Assembly: GCA_035772405.1 (NCBI GenBank)
Contig: JAYKKM010000048.1
Coordinates: forward strand, 4,083,501 to 4,147,500
DNA: 64,000 nucleotides
From: Chrysogorgia sp. JL179-B06
Taxonomy: Eukaryota > Cnidaria > Anthozoa > Scleralcyonacea > Chrysogorgiidae
Direction of reading: 5' to 3'
In this document: positions 22,360 to 34,574 of the stretch, piece by piece
Layout: every line of letters starts with the position of its first letter
How positions within the stretch are numbered: the first letter of the stretch is position 1
Notes under the pieces: generated by a model
Seen by the model: the letters and a program-made list of their open reading frames with translations, nothing else
What the model was told of the DNA's origin: nothing
Databases searched by the model: none
Made by a program: the position numbers and the translations under genes

Positions 22360-25300
22360 CGCCGAATTGTCTAAGCAAATAACATAATTGTTTTGTAAAA
22401 GTTTTCCCGGTACTTCAGGATCATTAGAATATTCAAGAGCAAAGCTAGCAGTGGAGAATATCATCCAAATGCAACGATAATAAATTATTAGTTAACTTTT
22501 GGTAAAATAAACTCCAAAAATAAACTCCAAAAATCAATTTTCTTGTAATTGTGGCCTAACTAAATTAACAAACGGTTCTAAAATAAATTATTGACCATGA
22601 GGCGGGTAGAGTGCATGTGTTATTCTTTTTGCTATTTTTCTTGAAAGCAAAAAATAATCATCTGATTGAACTAAATAACCAAACTTCATTTGTAAACTGT
22701 TTATTTTAATAAATGACCCACAATACTTGTTATGGGATTGAAACTGCCATACATGATCGCGTGTTGATAACTCAGCTGACGTACAAAATCAGCTGCTTTT
22801 TCGGATTTCGTAACTGTTTTGACTTTTCTTGTTTTGTCATCACAAGTGTCATTTTAATAAACAGGAATAATATGCATTAAGAAGAGCTATAACACAATTT
22901 GGAAATGATGAGTCATCCAATAACGTAACAACTGCTGTGGTTTTACTTTTGATTGTTCAAAAGAAGTGTTTTAAATCTTCATGCATTACGTTTGCAGTGC
23001 AGGATAACTACGTTTACATTCTTCCCCACAACATGCCGTCGTTTTACTTGGGAAAGCTGACAATTACTGTAATATTATTTTATTTGATCTTAAAACTATC
23101 AATTCAGTTTCTTTTATTTAGACTTGCATACACTACAGTTCTGAATTGGTCAGGTTCAGTTCAGTATTTAAGTCTACAGCAACATTGGGTTATTTACGTT
23201 GCCTTACATTATGTGATAATAGAGTTTTCGAGGCACAAAATTAAGCCTGCACCTGTTTTAAATATTTATGAATGACCAACTACTCCCATTTAAGTGTTCC
23301 GAGCAAATAGAGTAATTTCGGTTGGACGTCCTTTTAAAACATCAAGGCAGCAAAAAAGATTCGTAACCACACCACAGCAATATTAAATTATGCAGGAATT
23401 ATTTAAGTCAGGGCGATCATAGCTCCAGGCCCTGGAGAAAAATAGGAACTTTTGTCAACAGTCTTAAAAAATAAGGATTTCGCGATTTTGTATAATTTGT
23501 TTAAAGTGGTAACGTCTTCCATCTATAGGTGTTTTTAAACAATATTTTTGAGTTTTGGGAAATTTTAATTTTAGCAGTTTGTCTGTGTTTTTGGCAATAG
23601 ATGCCTTACTGAATATGTAATTAATTGATAATTCACAAATGCAAATGTTAAGTGCATGTTAGTAAATTAAACACGGCATCAATTTCCTTTGCAGTTGAGA
23701 TCCAGCTAAATTAACAGAATGTTTGTAAAATATTTTTTTAGTTTGGTAATGTACTAGAGAGTGTATGAGTTATTTCTTTGGTTGTTTTTGTTAATGTTTT
23801 TGTTAATGAATTTTTCAAACGAATGCCAGCTTGTTCAAGGTTTTATAAAGAGAAACGTTTAAGACTGACAGTATAAATACGCACACGGGAGTTCAGTAAA
23901 ATTCATCATCTGATTAAAAAATAACAATTTTACTTGTAAATTGAAGATATCGAAACTGCTATACTAGACCACGTATACGGGGAACAGTTTGACCTTTGAA
24001 GCTATATCATCACAAAATGGCCATCTTGATAAACAGGAATAATTGTTTGATGATGCACTAAGCAGATTATAGCTTAATTTCAAACATCAGTTCGGCATTT
24101 AAGTCTATAGCTTTGCGTTATTTACCTTATGTGATAATAGAATTGTCGCGACACAAACCACCTGTTTAAATTATTCATGAATGACCAACTACTTAAATTT
24201 AAGTATTCCTTGCAAATAGATTAGTTTCAGTTAGACGTCCCTTTAAAAGGCACAGGCAGCAAAAGATATTCGTAGCCAAGTGTTTCTGAAGCAGCAAGGT
24301 AAAATAATATTTTTATTTCAACTTAATGTAATTTTGTATGGACGAGCGATGTAATTTTTTATCTTGAAATGTTTTTTTATAAAAAAGAAAACTAAGTGCA
24401 TGAGAGTATTTCAGTATAATTATACTGCTACTTCGAAATATATTATTTTCTCTTCTCTAATTTCTAACTAAACTGAAAATATTTTCCATTGCATTCTAAT
24501 TCTAGAGCCAAAGTCACGAGAAGATCATGTCTGTGAAAGAATACCTCAGCACCGCCAAGACAACAGTGTACCAAAGTGTTTTTTACAACACGTTTACTCT
24601 ACAACCTTCTGTTTCTCTTTGTCCTGTTGGGTTATCTCGCTTCCAATACCGAGGGTTCCTTCATAAGTAAAGTGTTCATTCTTGTAGCTAAAGGTACAGT
24701 ACAATACGTATAAATGAACTTTCAGAAAAAAATTGTATTACCTGCATGAGATTAACTACATGTAGGTGAACATAATTCCGACAATTTTGCGAGTGGCACA
24801 AATGCATAAATACCTTTAACGGAGATGTATTGCAGCGCTCGAAATAATGACTTGCTGGTCGCCGGTCAAGATGACTTGCCAAATTAATTTTAGCTCTGAC
24901 ATGTCTATTTTCTTGCAGGACAAATAACTCACCTAAAGTAAAAGCTTAAATGTTAACTCTTAAAACAAATTTATTACACTTGAAAAACAGTGACGATTTT
25001 CGTTTTTACAAAGCAAGGTTTTGTACGTTCATTGTTTCTTCCATGAAGATATTTTTATTTCTCTGTGAGAAAATACGTTAATTTCTCTTCTGTCTGTCTC
25101 AACTGCGTATGATCTTTGGTCGAGTCTTCGAGTGATGACTGCCTTGTTCCAGATGGCTCCCTTCGTGGTTTAGTTTAATGGCCTCATTATCACCTTCCTC
25201 CATCTTGTCTCCATTGGCGACTTATAACTTGCTTGGTGACTCTTTCGAAGTTGATCTCTTTGGGTTTCAACAGTTCTTTCGTCGTGGGTAGGAGAGTTTT

Positions 25301-28300
25301 TGTCCGTCTTCCCAGTAGTCTTTGTGCAGGGCTTGAGTCCATCTCCTCTGTGGGTGTGTTTCTCTGTACGAGAATGGCCAAATAATGGCCATAGACACTT
25401 TCTGAAGCTTTACGGAGAATATTCTTTGCTGTGTTAACTGCTGCCTCAGCTTTGCCATTAGCTTGTTGCTGACCTGGACTGTTAGTCCTATGCTAAAATC
25501 CTCACTCTTTGGCAAATATGGAAAACTTGACAGAGGTGAACTAATGGCCAATTTGTCGCAATTACGGATCGAGCGTGTCTGGAATCCCGTTTCTTAGTTA
25601 TGAAGTGGCTTTTGATCGTCTTTATAGACCTTTTTAATAAGTCTGGCGTCAGCAGCTCTATGACGTAGTTTACGGTAAAGGAAAGCCCCGCACGGCCATT
25701 TTGTTTGCTTCATTTTAAAGCACATGAAAGAAAGCCTCGAAAATGGCAAGTTTTACGTAATTCTCTTTTAGTTAATGCTAAAAATTATTTCTATGTTTAT
25801 GATAGTTTATATTATCATTGTTATTTGTTTAATTCTTACTTTAGTTTGGCTGGTAAACTCGTATATTCGTCGACGTACGACCTTTGTTAGCGTGGTTAAA
25901 TAAAGTTTATCTATCTATCTATCTATCTATCCTGTTGTTTAGATTTATATACCACAAAAAAGTATAATTTTCAATCATTTCCTGTCCTTTTTCTTAAATC
26001 TTCCAGTCTCATAAGCGTGTATGAACACAGTGCCAAGGTGTAAATCATTGGTGAAGTCGATAAATCCGGGTATTAACAGTGAAATGACATTTCGTAAGTT
26101 CGCTTTGGACATCGACAGGAAAAGCACGAGGGTTGTTGCGGATAAGAAGAGACGACAACAAATTCTTACAGGTGAGTCGATCGTTTGGTAACATAGACTG
26201 CATGAACAAGTATTCTATATTGCATTGTACTTAAAACCGACTTAGTGATGACTGATACTTGGTAATACTTAATAGAAAAGTTTTTAAGAAAACATAGTTT
26301 TTGAAATGCAGCAAACATACAAAAGTGAGGATATCGAGTTTAATCTGTTCTGCAAGAAATACTATTGAAGCCGACTGCAATACCAAAGTATTTTGATTGC
26401 TGAAGCCAAGAAAAAGTAAAGAAAGTTTTCTTTCGTGCTATGAATTTGTCGTTTGTAACTGTAATTCGTATTTTTTAAGCAATTCATTATATTTATGTTC
26501 GAGATTTTTCAAAGCAATATTATTGGATATATACATTGATTACATGGTCTTCACTACTGAATACAGTTATCTTTGGGGCTCATGCAGGTCTTCTTCACAT
26601 ATATTTGGTGAAATTGCTGCCAGAGGGGTTTTACTGCTCGTGGTACCAATCTCGCTGATCTGCTGAAACTCGAAATTCTTAACTCGAACCTTTTTAATAT
26701 AATTACCAAATGAAAATGTTTTTTGTGAAAAACTTTTCTGTGCAAAGTACCAGTCATCACCAAGTCGGTTTTAAGTACAATACAATACAATATAGCGTAC
26801 GTACGAATACTACAAAGCCTTGTTCATGCAGTCTATGTTACCAAACGATCGACTCACCTGTAAGAATTTGTTGTCGTCTCTTCTTATCCGCTTTTCCTGT
26901 CGATATCAGAAGCGAACTTACGAAATGTCATTTCACTGTCAATTCCCGGATTTATCGACTTCACCAATGATTTACACCTTGGCACTGTGTTCATATACGC
27001 TTATGAGACTGGAAGATTTAAGAAAAAGGACAGGAAATGATTGAAAATTATACTTTTTTGTGGTATATAAATCTAAACAACAGGAGTAAGCAAAGGTCGT
27101 ACGTCGACAAATATACGAGTTTACCAGCCAAACTAAAGAAAGAATTAAACAAATAACAATGATAATATAAACTATCATAAACATAGAAATAATTTTTAGC
27201 ATTAACTAAAGAGAATTACCATGACCTTTCGGTTGCTTCATGAGGCATCAGGGTTTATTTGATTGACGGGCTCCATGTTGATTGCATGTCTCGCATTGTG
27301 CTATCTGCTGCTTTAATTCTGCGTTCATGTTTGGATAGAACTCACGGGCTCTACGCATACATCCATTTATTCTAAAATATGAGCCATGCAGCACGAGTTT
27401 CTTCATATCAGGTCGGATGCTTTTCGCTATATTATGAGGCGCTCCCGTAGGGCTTGCTCTTGTCAGTCTTCATGTTTTGTAGCAGGTAGGTCATCATAGA
27501 AGGGCTTGCTCTTGTCAGCCTTCGTGTTTTGCAGCAGCCGGCAGGGAGATACTTTAAAAGCTTGGTAGATTGCTGAAATAACGTGTAGGAGGTGTTCGGC
27601 CGTCGATTGTGTGATCTGTTCTCTCGTCTCATAGTGTATCGGCTAGATACATTTGTGATCCTGGCTTTATACGACATGGTGATGTCAAACCTTTGGATCT
27701 TTAACAGCATTCCCTGCAGTCTCTTCGGCGAGATTCTCAGCTATAGTTCTTGGTAATTGCTTCCAATGTCTTGTGGTCACTCTCTATTGCGATAGCTCTA
27801 CCGGAAGCGTACTGTACGAACTTCTGCAGGGCAAAGACGACTGCTAACATTTCCCATCTGTTCATAGCGCATTTGAGCGTCCATCAATGCGCGACTTGAA
27901 AATGCTACGGTTTGCCCTTTCTGAGTAATGGCTGCACCAAGTCCTTTCTCGCGGGCATATGGCACTGTATCGTTAGTTCGCCTGTGGGATCTTAGAACTT
28001 GTGTAATGGTACAGTGGTGACCATCTTCTTTTTAGGTTGAAAGCGGCTTCGAACATGTTGATGCTCCCAGTTCCATACTGTATCTTTCGGAGTCTAATAT
28101 TTCGGGCTCCATAACGTTGCTGAGTTTGTGTCGTCAGGTAATTCACAAATCCACAAAATCGTCGTACATCTTTTACATTCACCGGCCTCGACATCTCGTT
28201 GATTCCTGTTCCTTTCTCGGGATCAGGTTTTAGTCCTTTGCTAGTTACTATGTGACCAAGACATTAGATTTCTTCTCACCTGCGTTTCAGCTTAATTTTG

Positions 28301-28949
28301 TTTAGTTTTATTTCTTTCTCACGGCATCCGCTGCGCAGCAGTTTCTCTAGATTCCGATCATGGTCTTCGTCATCTTCTTCGTCTGTTTCACCCACCCCTT
28401 ATACACACTAAAGTCCTGCAGTATTGGACAAAACCTGTTGAGTTCTAGGCCATCGCGCTTTTTCTGTGGTTATCGCAAATGTCTTTTAAAAAAATGAGCA
28501 CAACATTGAAACGGGGGGAGTGGGGGTGCACAAATGTAAGGCAAATATTGAAATTTTGTGAATAGAGATCTCAACAGTTTTGTCCAAGATTGTGGAAGTC
28601 CTTCCACAGCTTGGTTTAGCCTTTTCAGGTAGATTTTCGATACTACTTTCAGCCCGAATGGCAATCGCTTCCATCGGTACCTGCCAAAAGGGGTGCTGAA
28701 TATCGCCAGTTTGCTAGTGGCTGTCTCATCTAATTTGATGTTCCAGTAACCATTCCTTGTTTTTTCAATTCAATTCAATTCAATAAACTTTATTTAAAGA
28801 GGGTTTAAAATATTGCATAGCCAATATACCTGGTAAATCAAAGACTTATCTTCCCTGTGGCCCGAGTGTTTCGATTTTCGTAAACACTCTTGCTTTGGCT
28901 TGGGATACCTTTCGCGCTTTAGTGCTTTGTTCAGGAACTGGGAATCAAT
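22360..28949. repeat. Tandem unit, copy 4 (6590 bp)
   Basis: Matches copy 2 except for T to A at 24168. This is the only copy whose gypsy pol continues past the unit border into the flank, so its right end preserves the original locus. Confidence 0.95.
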
Positions 28950-29520
28950 GCAAATTTGCAGCGCTCCTACAGTAAGTTCTTGGAAGCAGCCACCATATTT
29001 ACCCAGTCTGTGGGCTCATGCAATGCAGGTTCCAGTCGGTCAAGTTTTTCCAGCGTCTCCAACTCTGTCATGAATTTTGACCCCATCGCGAAGGCGATTA
29101 ATTCTCTTGACGGCAATGTTACAGTTTGTATCTTGGATCAATCTCTAACTGCTGTTGTCTTTCAAAGGTCCCTACTTCTCCCTCGAATAGGTCTGCATAT
29201 TCCTCAATCAACTCTCCAGCGGTCTTTCTTGGAGTGATTTCGGCATTAACTGATGCCACTTGCTTAAAATTCTCTTTCTTGATCTCGATGAGACCCATAT
29301 GTTGAAAGGCCTTAGCCCCTAACAGTGGTATTAGTTCTTTAACGACCACAAATTCAATCGACTACTTTTTCTTGTCCCTACGGATTTCGGTTTTGCTTTA
29401 TTCCACATCTGGAGAACTCGCTTTGTGGTCTTGATCTCTGTGTTGTTATAACGTATCACTTGGGTACGATGTTCACTATCGCCCCGGAGTCTGGATGGTT
29501 GACTCAAACGTTGAGTTTTC
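25036..29520 (-). pseudogene. Decayed Ty3/gypsy pol, copy 4, with protease and full RT N-terminus
   Basis: The only copy reaching upstream of the unit border. Beyond 28949 it continues as RT N-terminal sequence with HEPTDWVN (about 28990-29020) and a segment with EEYADLFEGEVG (29119-29349 frame). The protease active site D-S-G-A is near 29480-29491 and is followed at once by frame breaks. No gag, primer-binding site or LTR is seen to the right, where the PAN/fibrinogen gene begins about 200 bp on. Downstream order is as in copy 1. Confidence 0.9.
25757..27219. mobile_element. Foldback element nested in gypsy integrase, copy 4
   Basis: Same arms, (TATC)n insert and spacer as copy 1. Confidence 0.8.
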
Positions 29521-29730
29521 GTGCTTCGAAAATGGCCGGCCTAGCGTGCAATGCGTCACGGTTGATACTCACTCTTTAAGTAGTGCAACTGTCAGATTAT
29601 CTGGTCTTCAAAAGTTTATAGATTTTAAACACGCGCATAACTTTCACTCTTCATCTTAGATCACATCGCTCAAACTCACCATAGTTATAAATGCTGCGAA
29701 TTTCGATTGCCTTATGGGTCTATTGGGAGG
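29521..29730 (+). promoter_or_regulatory. Probable promoter region of the PAN/fibrinogen gene
   Basis: About 200 bp between the gypsy protease remnant and the first likely ATG. No clear TATA box is seen. By position it must hold the transcription start or 5' leader. Confidence 0.3.
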
Positions 29731-30000
29731 ATGTCGCTGATTCTTCTTTTCTCTTCTGTAATTTCTCAAGGTGCTCGACTTGAGAATAATGTGATGAAAG
29801 AAAGTGAAACTCACAGTGAGATTGAATGCGCTCATCAATGCTTGTCTGAATATACTTTGTGTAAATCTATCAACTACGAGATCAAAGAAGAGATGTGCTC
29901 GAGCTCCAGGCATAAATGTCAACTGAATAACGCTACTAAATCCCTTCAACCAGAAAACTTGGTAAAAGACAAAGCATTTAACTATCTTGAAATGATGGAG
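29731..30000 (+). CDS. PAN/fibrinogen gene, exon 1 (signal peptide and PAN/apple)
   Basis: Ends ATGATGGAG before donor GTAACT, phase 0. Contains [19 protein letters not shown] and KCQLNNATK, typical of cnidarian PAN-like modules. Confidence 0.88.
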
Positions 30001-33000
30001 GTAACTATAAATTTCTTACGATCGAGAGCTCACATGTTGGAAAGATTAATATGCCTTTTCTTTGTTGTACATGTTTTAACTCGAGCGAGTGAAAGTGTCA
30101 TTTGATTGGCATTTTGACAGGCTCGCGTTGAAATTCAGTTGACCAAAAGCGACTGAAGATTATTATTATTTTGCTTCCAGGAGAACGTTAATGTGATTAA
30201 TCCAGTTGAGGAGAACTCCTTGCCAGGTAAGTGGTTTAACAGTAAACTATTCAAGGTTTTCCGCTGCATTTGACTTGAGACATGTGACGATATTTCCGAG
30301 GATATTTTTGTTTTTCGTGAAATGCAATTGTTTGCTTTGTGAAACATGACCGCTGCATTTCAGTTCCCTTCAGCTTTACCGAATGAATGCGGTACGACAG
30401 ATCACTACCAGCAATTTGTTGAGCCATCCCATGTGTAAGCAGACTTTGATTATCGTTTGGACGGTACTATCCGTATTATTGGTACGTTCCAGCAAACGTG
30501 CGAAGACTTGTCTTTATTTTTTCAAAAATATTTCTGCTGACATTTTTTTCCATTGGTGTCTCTTTACTTTTGCTTAACGACTGATATTGTGTCATCCCTA
30601 TCTTCTTCATCGATTCACCTATATCTGCTGTAAATTCACATGAAGGTAGAACTGCCACATAAGAAGCTAAAAATCCGAAGCCGATTATACTTTGATGCAT
30701 AGGCGGTATTTGTTCGCCACTTGTCAATTTTTAATTTAGCATTACCATGTGCCGTGTTTTTCGATTTACGTATTCATCATTCTTGTACGATCGATTTTGA
30801 CTTGGCCGGACAGCAAATATTTAAATACTTGTTTTTGTATAACTGTTATAGTCAACTCTGTGAAGTTGGTGTGGGTGTCCTTTAGCGATAATGCAACGCC
30901 CACTACCCTTGTGGTAGTTTGAGCACTCTGGCCCTACACCGCTTCACGCTGTGAAAACATACCACAAACTTCTATAATTGAAAGTATAAACAGTATATGG
31001 ATAATTTAAAAAGATTACAATTTATTGGAAAGACAGTACGGACTGCAGACAAGTTGAAAGCCTTGAACGAAAAATACGTTGATATAAGCGAGAATAAGCC
31101 AGGTTACAAAATAAGCCAATATCCTTGGAGTCACGTGATCAGCCTTTACCAGGGTCTTCTCTGCCCTCGCTCCACTCCCCTCCCATCCCGGGCGCTCCCT
31201 CCACGGGCACTGAGAAGACCCTGGGTACGAGGTTGGGATCGCATAAAGCCGATTATAATTTATTCATCTAAATCTGAATGCTGTCTTAAAATTTTACAGC
31301 AAATTAAAAGTGATAGCTTTCGCTAAATTGGATATATGCTTCTTCATACCTTTTGTAAGAGATAACCATGGATGTATGGTGGATTATTAAGCTTGTTAGC
31401 TGCTTTTATGCCGACGAATGCTGATATGAACAACTCTGAAGAGCATTGAATATTTCTCAATTATTCAAGTCAACAAAGTAGACAAAGACCACAAAAATTA
31501 TCATATCTAAACACCCAGAAATTATGGGTGTCATGCCGACCCTCCACCGTGGAGGCAAAATGCCCCGGGAACGAGGTTGAGATCTATTTACAATTAATTA
31601 ATAATTTTAAAAACTTTACAATAAAATTAGAACTGCCCTTACAGAAAACCTGATAACCCGCAATTTTACATCAATGTCAATTCAACCACCCACCGTCGAT
31701 CATCAACAAATTCCTAAATTAGCCCGGTGGTTAAGCCCAAATTTTGCCTCAATTGTGCGTTTTGTGACACAATCATGAAACTTGGCAAGTACATGTAGAT
31801 AGAGTTACTAGTGCTGATGAAACGTAGATTTCTTCCTGGTTGCCACAAAATCGATATATATATATATATATATAATACATATACTCAAAAGGACTAAATT
31901 TGGAACCGCGTGGAATTTAAAAAACATTCTGGGAATTTCCGACCAGGCGATGGGATGATAATTCATTAATGAAAGCTTCATTGTATTTCTTTAGTGCCAA
32001 ACAGTTGTTCTGATTTGTACAAAAGAGGAGAAAGAAAAGATGGTGTTTACACAATTGACCTTCTTGGTCTTGGAGCCTTCGATGTTAGCTGTGATATGAC
32101 AACAAGTGGAGGAGGTTGGACTGTCTTTCAAAGACGTATGGATGGAAGTGTCGACTTTTATCTTGGATGGAACGACTATAAGGAAGGCTTTGGAAACTTA
32201 AATGGCGAGTTCTGGCTTGGTCTAACTAAGATCCGTGGTTTGTCAAAGATAGATAAAAACGTTTTGAGAATTGATCTGGAGGATTTTGAAAATGAGACAC
32301 GTTATGCTGAGTACACAACATTTGCAGTGGCTGGTAAAATCAAAAAATACAAGTTAACCGTTGGAGGTTATTCAGGTTAGTTACAATTATTTTAACCAAA
32401 CTTGACTGATATGGAGGCCAATTTTGTATCTCCGTTTCTGTGCTTTTCGCGGTCCTTTGTACGCCAGTTCCAGTCCTATTCTCCACATTGTACTGGCTAT
32501 AGGTACATTTAAAAATAATTCAGTGATGTCATTTTGATCCTAAAATTGGAAAATTAGTAAAACGAATACGTGCGCTAGATTGTTATTCGCAAGAATAATG
32601 TTTCTACTTATCTTTTGTCATGTTTGCGTTAATTCTGGAATTGATTTGTGTAACAAATTTACTATATGACTTGGATTGACTTATAAATATAATAAATATA
32701 TTGGTAATATAAATATAAAACTACATTGTTTCATTTTTTACTTTTAATGTTATGTTTTGTTTGCGATTTCAAAATGAACGAAATTGCGTAGTAAATGAAA
32801 TTGACGTACAAGGCCGAGTAGAGGACTGAAACTGAAGCACAAAAATCTGCCATGTCCGCCATCTTTAGTACCAATTTTTCTCCAGCCAATAAATAGCAGT
32901 CATGCACGTTCAGTTACAAATGTACAAAACGAACAACGCGTAAACAATGTTGTGCTGAACAGGCTGTCAATAAGGTTGTTCAGGAGAAATAAGAGAACTT

Positions 33001-34356
33001 CAATGTGTTGAAAAATATTCATAAGCAAGAGTACTTTGTGTCCTTCAGGAAACATCGTCCGAAACGTCGCCCATGAATATACGTAAGTACTCTTACTTTT
33101 TTTAAAGTATTTTTCGACACATTGAAGTTCTCTTATTTAGCTCCTTTTCATGATCCAGTTGAGAACTTATAGCATCTTTCATATTTTTTCTTAATAAGGT
33201 TGTTCATGTATGAATGTTGTTATAACTTGTTAACAAGATTGAGCAATAATGATAACAATTGCGAACATGCTTGTTTTATCAATATTATGTTTTCCAATAT
33301 TGTTTTTCCAACAACCGTCTGAAATACCGTTGATAGTTCATCAATTGTGAACAACATTGTTGAAAGAATGCTGAACAACATTGTTGAAAGAATGCTGAAC
33401 AACATTGTTGAAAGAATGCAGAACAACATTGTTCACAATCAACAACATTGTTAAAAGAATGCGGAACAACATTGTTCACAATGAACAACATTGTTGAAAG
33501 AATGCTGAACAACATTGTTAAAAGAATGCTGAACAATATTGTTCGTAAAACAAGATTTTTCAGCCATATCATAACCGCGTTGTTGCAGTATTGTTCAGCA
33601 AATCTGCCGTTACAACTTGTTTCTATTTTTAGCAATGTGTGTGGAGCTCGCTATTTTCAGTCGACTGTCTCAATGCAGAGTTGCAAAAGAGATGACGTCA
33701 TGTACATTTTAGCATAACTAGAAATCTGTGTGTGGACTTAGACTTGTTTAGACTTAAAGCCATTAAAATTATTTTATATTTAAAAATATCAGAAGACAGT
33801 CCTCATGTGACGCAGGAAAATTGGGCTGGCTAATAAACACACGTTAACATGTATGTTGACATGACTGCTAGCTTCTCAAAACATCATTGTAAAAGTGCGT
33901 ACAGGTGCTAGTTATATTGGATTGTTGACCACGAAATATAGTCGCAATCATTTTTCTATGCGTTACCAAAACATGAACTTTGAATCGTTGAGCTATTTCT
34001 AATTGACTTGTGTTATTATATTTTTATGTTATTTAGCAAATTTTGAGTTTTTTTACTCTTTTGTCATAATTTGATATTTTATTGTAGGCAATGCTGGTGA
34101 CTCACTTACTGTACACAATGGAATGAAATTTACCACTAAAGACAAGGATAATGACGTGTCGGGTGCAAAATGTGCTAAGAGTTACCATGGCGCCTGGTGG
34201 TTCAACGACTGTGGTGACTCCAACCTAAATGGTCGATATCAAGCTGATCCTAACATTAGGAACGATGGTGATGAAGATGTAACCTCGAATCACTGGAAAG
34301 GAATGAATTATTCGTTAAAGAAGACTGAGATGAAATTACGTCCTCTTTCATTTTAG
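29731..34356 (+). CDS. Secreted PAN/apple plus fibrinogen C-terminal domain protein (four exons)
   Basis: Exons 29731-30000, 30181-30226, 31995-32375 and 34088-34356 join in frame (phases 0, 1, 1) into 321 codons plus stop. Order: short signal peptide ([11 protein letters not shown]; starting at the Met at 29731 rather than 29707 leaves a cleaner hydrophobic core), a PAN/apple-type cysteine domain (C-x3-C, then C, C and C; about residues 18-85), a 15-residue linker, and a fibrinogen C-terminal domain of about 217 residues. The last shows the first disulfide pair (NSCSDLY, FDVSCDM), [10 protein letters not shown], the calcium-loop type [19 protein letters not shown] and a [12 protein letters not shown] end. 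The family includes ficolin-, ryncolin- and tenascin-like proteins that bind sugars or acetyl groups outside cells. An innate-immune or adhesive role is inferred. The gene looks intact. Confidence 0.93.
30181..30226 (+). CDS. PAN/fibrinogen gene, exon 2 (linker)
   Basis: 46 nt between acceptor TTGCTTCCAG and donor GTAAGT. Encodes [15 protein letters not shown] and leaves phase 1. Confidence 0.8.
30855..30950 (+). ncRNA. 96-bp dispersed element with a long terminal stem (copy 1, in intron 2)
   Basis: 30860-30875 pairs with 30933-30947 over 15 bp with one bulged U. An inner hairpin CTACC/GGTAG follows. It is almost identical to 43090-43185, and both differences (30873 G for A; 30941 G for A) turn A-U pairs into G-U pairs. 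It could be a structured RNA gene or a small inverted-repeat transposon. No known RNA family is recognised. Confidence 0.4.
31148..31228. repeat. Short foldback in intron 2
   Basis: CAGGGTCTTCTC at the left returns as GAGAAGACCCTGG at the right, around a C-rich core. The phrase recurs in diverged form near 31555 and 55640. Confidence 0.55.
31995..32375 (+). CDS. PAN/fibrinogen gene, exon 3 (fibrinogen domain, N half)
   Basis: Acceptor TTTCTTTAG, donor GTTAGT. The codon split across the intron gives V, then [11 protein letters not shown]. Contains [20 protein letters not shown]. Confidence 0.93.
32988..33138. repeat. Foldback element in intron 3
   Basis: AGAGAACTTCAATGTGTTGA at 32991 onward is answered by its near reverse complement at about 33112-33136. 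Confidence 0.65.
33340..33545. repeat. Minisatellite in intron 3, period 24-27 bp
   Basis: Units built on AACAACATTGTTGAAAGAAT, about eight copies. The AACAACATTGTT core is itself palindromic, so the array can pair within one strand. Confidence 0.85.
34088..34356 (+). CDS. PAN/fibrinogen gene, exon 4 (fibrinogen domain, C half, stop)
   Basis: Acceptor ATTGTAG. Carries the calcium-site type DKDND, the second cysteine pair around YHGAWWFND, and the stop at 34354-34356. Confidence 0.93.
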
Positions 34357-34574
34357 TCCAAATGACGTTGTCATTTTAAAGAAACTTTCGATTTAGAACA
34401 TTAACTAGAGCTTGGACAAGCTTTGTTAAAAATATTAATGTCCAGCATAAAACACGAAGGAAAGGCATACTAAAGTTTTAATAAGATCTAACGTTTCGTT
34501 GTATACATTACAATATTTTAGAGATAATATTTACATAGTGCCTAAGCCTAGATCTACAGTATATATACATAAGT
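34357..34574 (+). other. Downstream flank / 3' UTR of the PAN/fibrinogen gene
   Basis: No open frame. A canonical AATAAA was not found close to the stop. Confidence 0.4.

Larger units (their letters stand above)
2586..28949. repeat. Head-to-tail tandem array, four copies of a 6.59 kb unit
   Basis: The joint where GGAATCAAT meets CGCCGAATTG occurs at 9179/9180, 15769/15770 and 22359/22360. The left end (2586) and right end (28949) run into single-copy flanks. Unit lengths are 6594, 6590, 6590 and 6590 bp. Copy 1 differs from the others by four one-base homopolymer expansions (near 3042, 3186, 4209 and 7790) and one substitution (8183). Copy 4 has a substitution at 24168. The joint shows no microhomology. 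Confidence 0.97.

Noticed and set aside
30997..31326. 109-codon plus frame in PAN/fibrinogen intron 2
   Set aside because: Crosses a foldback element and has no splice sites linking it to the gene.
31813..31830. CTGATGAAACG as another hammerhead core
   Set aside because: It has no room for stem II between CTGATGA and GAAA-like sequence.
33220..33635. Overlapping frames rich in L-F-S-I-L-S-T and F-F-Q-Q-C-C-S repeats
   Set aside because: They are read-through of the AACAACATTGTTG minisatellite.
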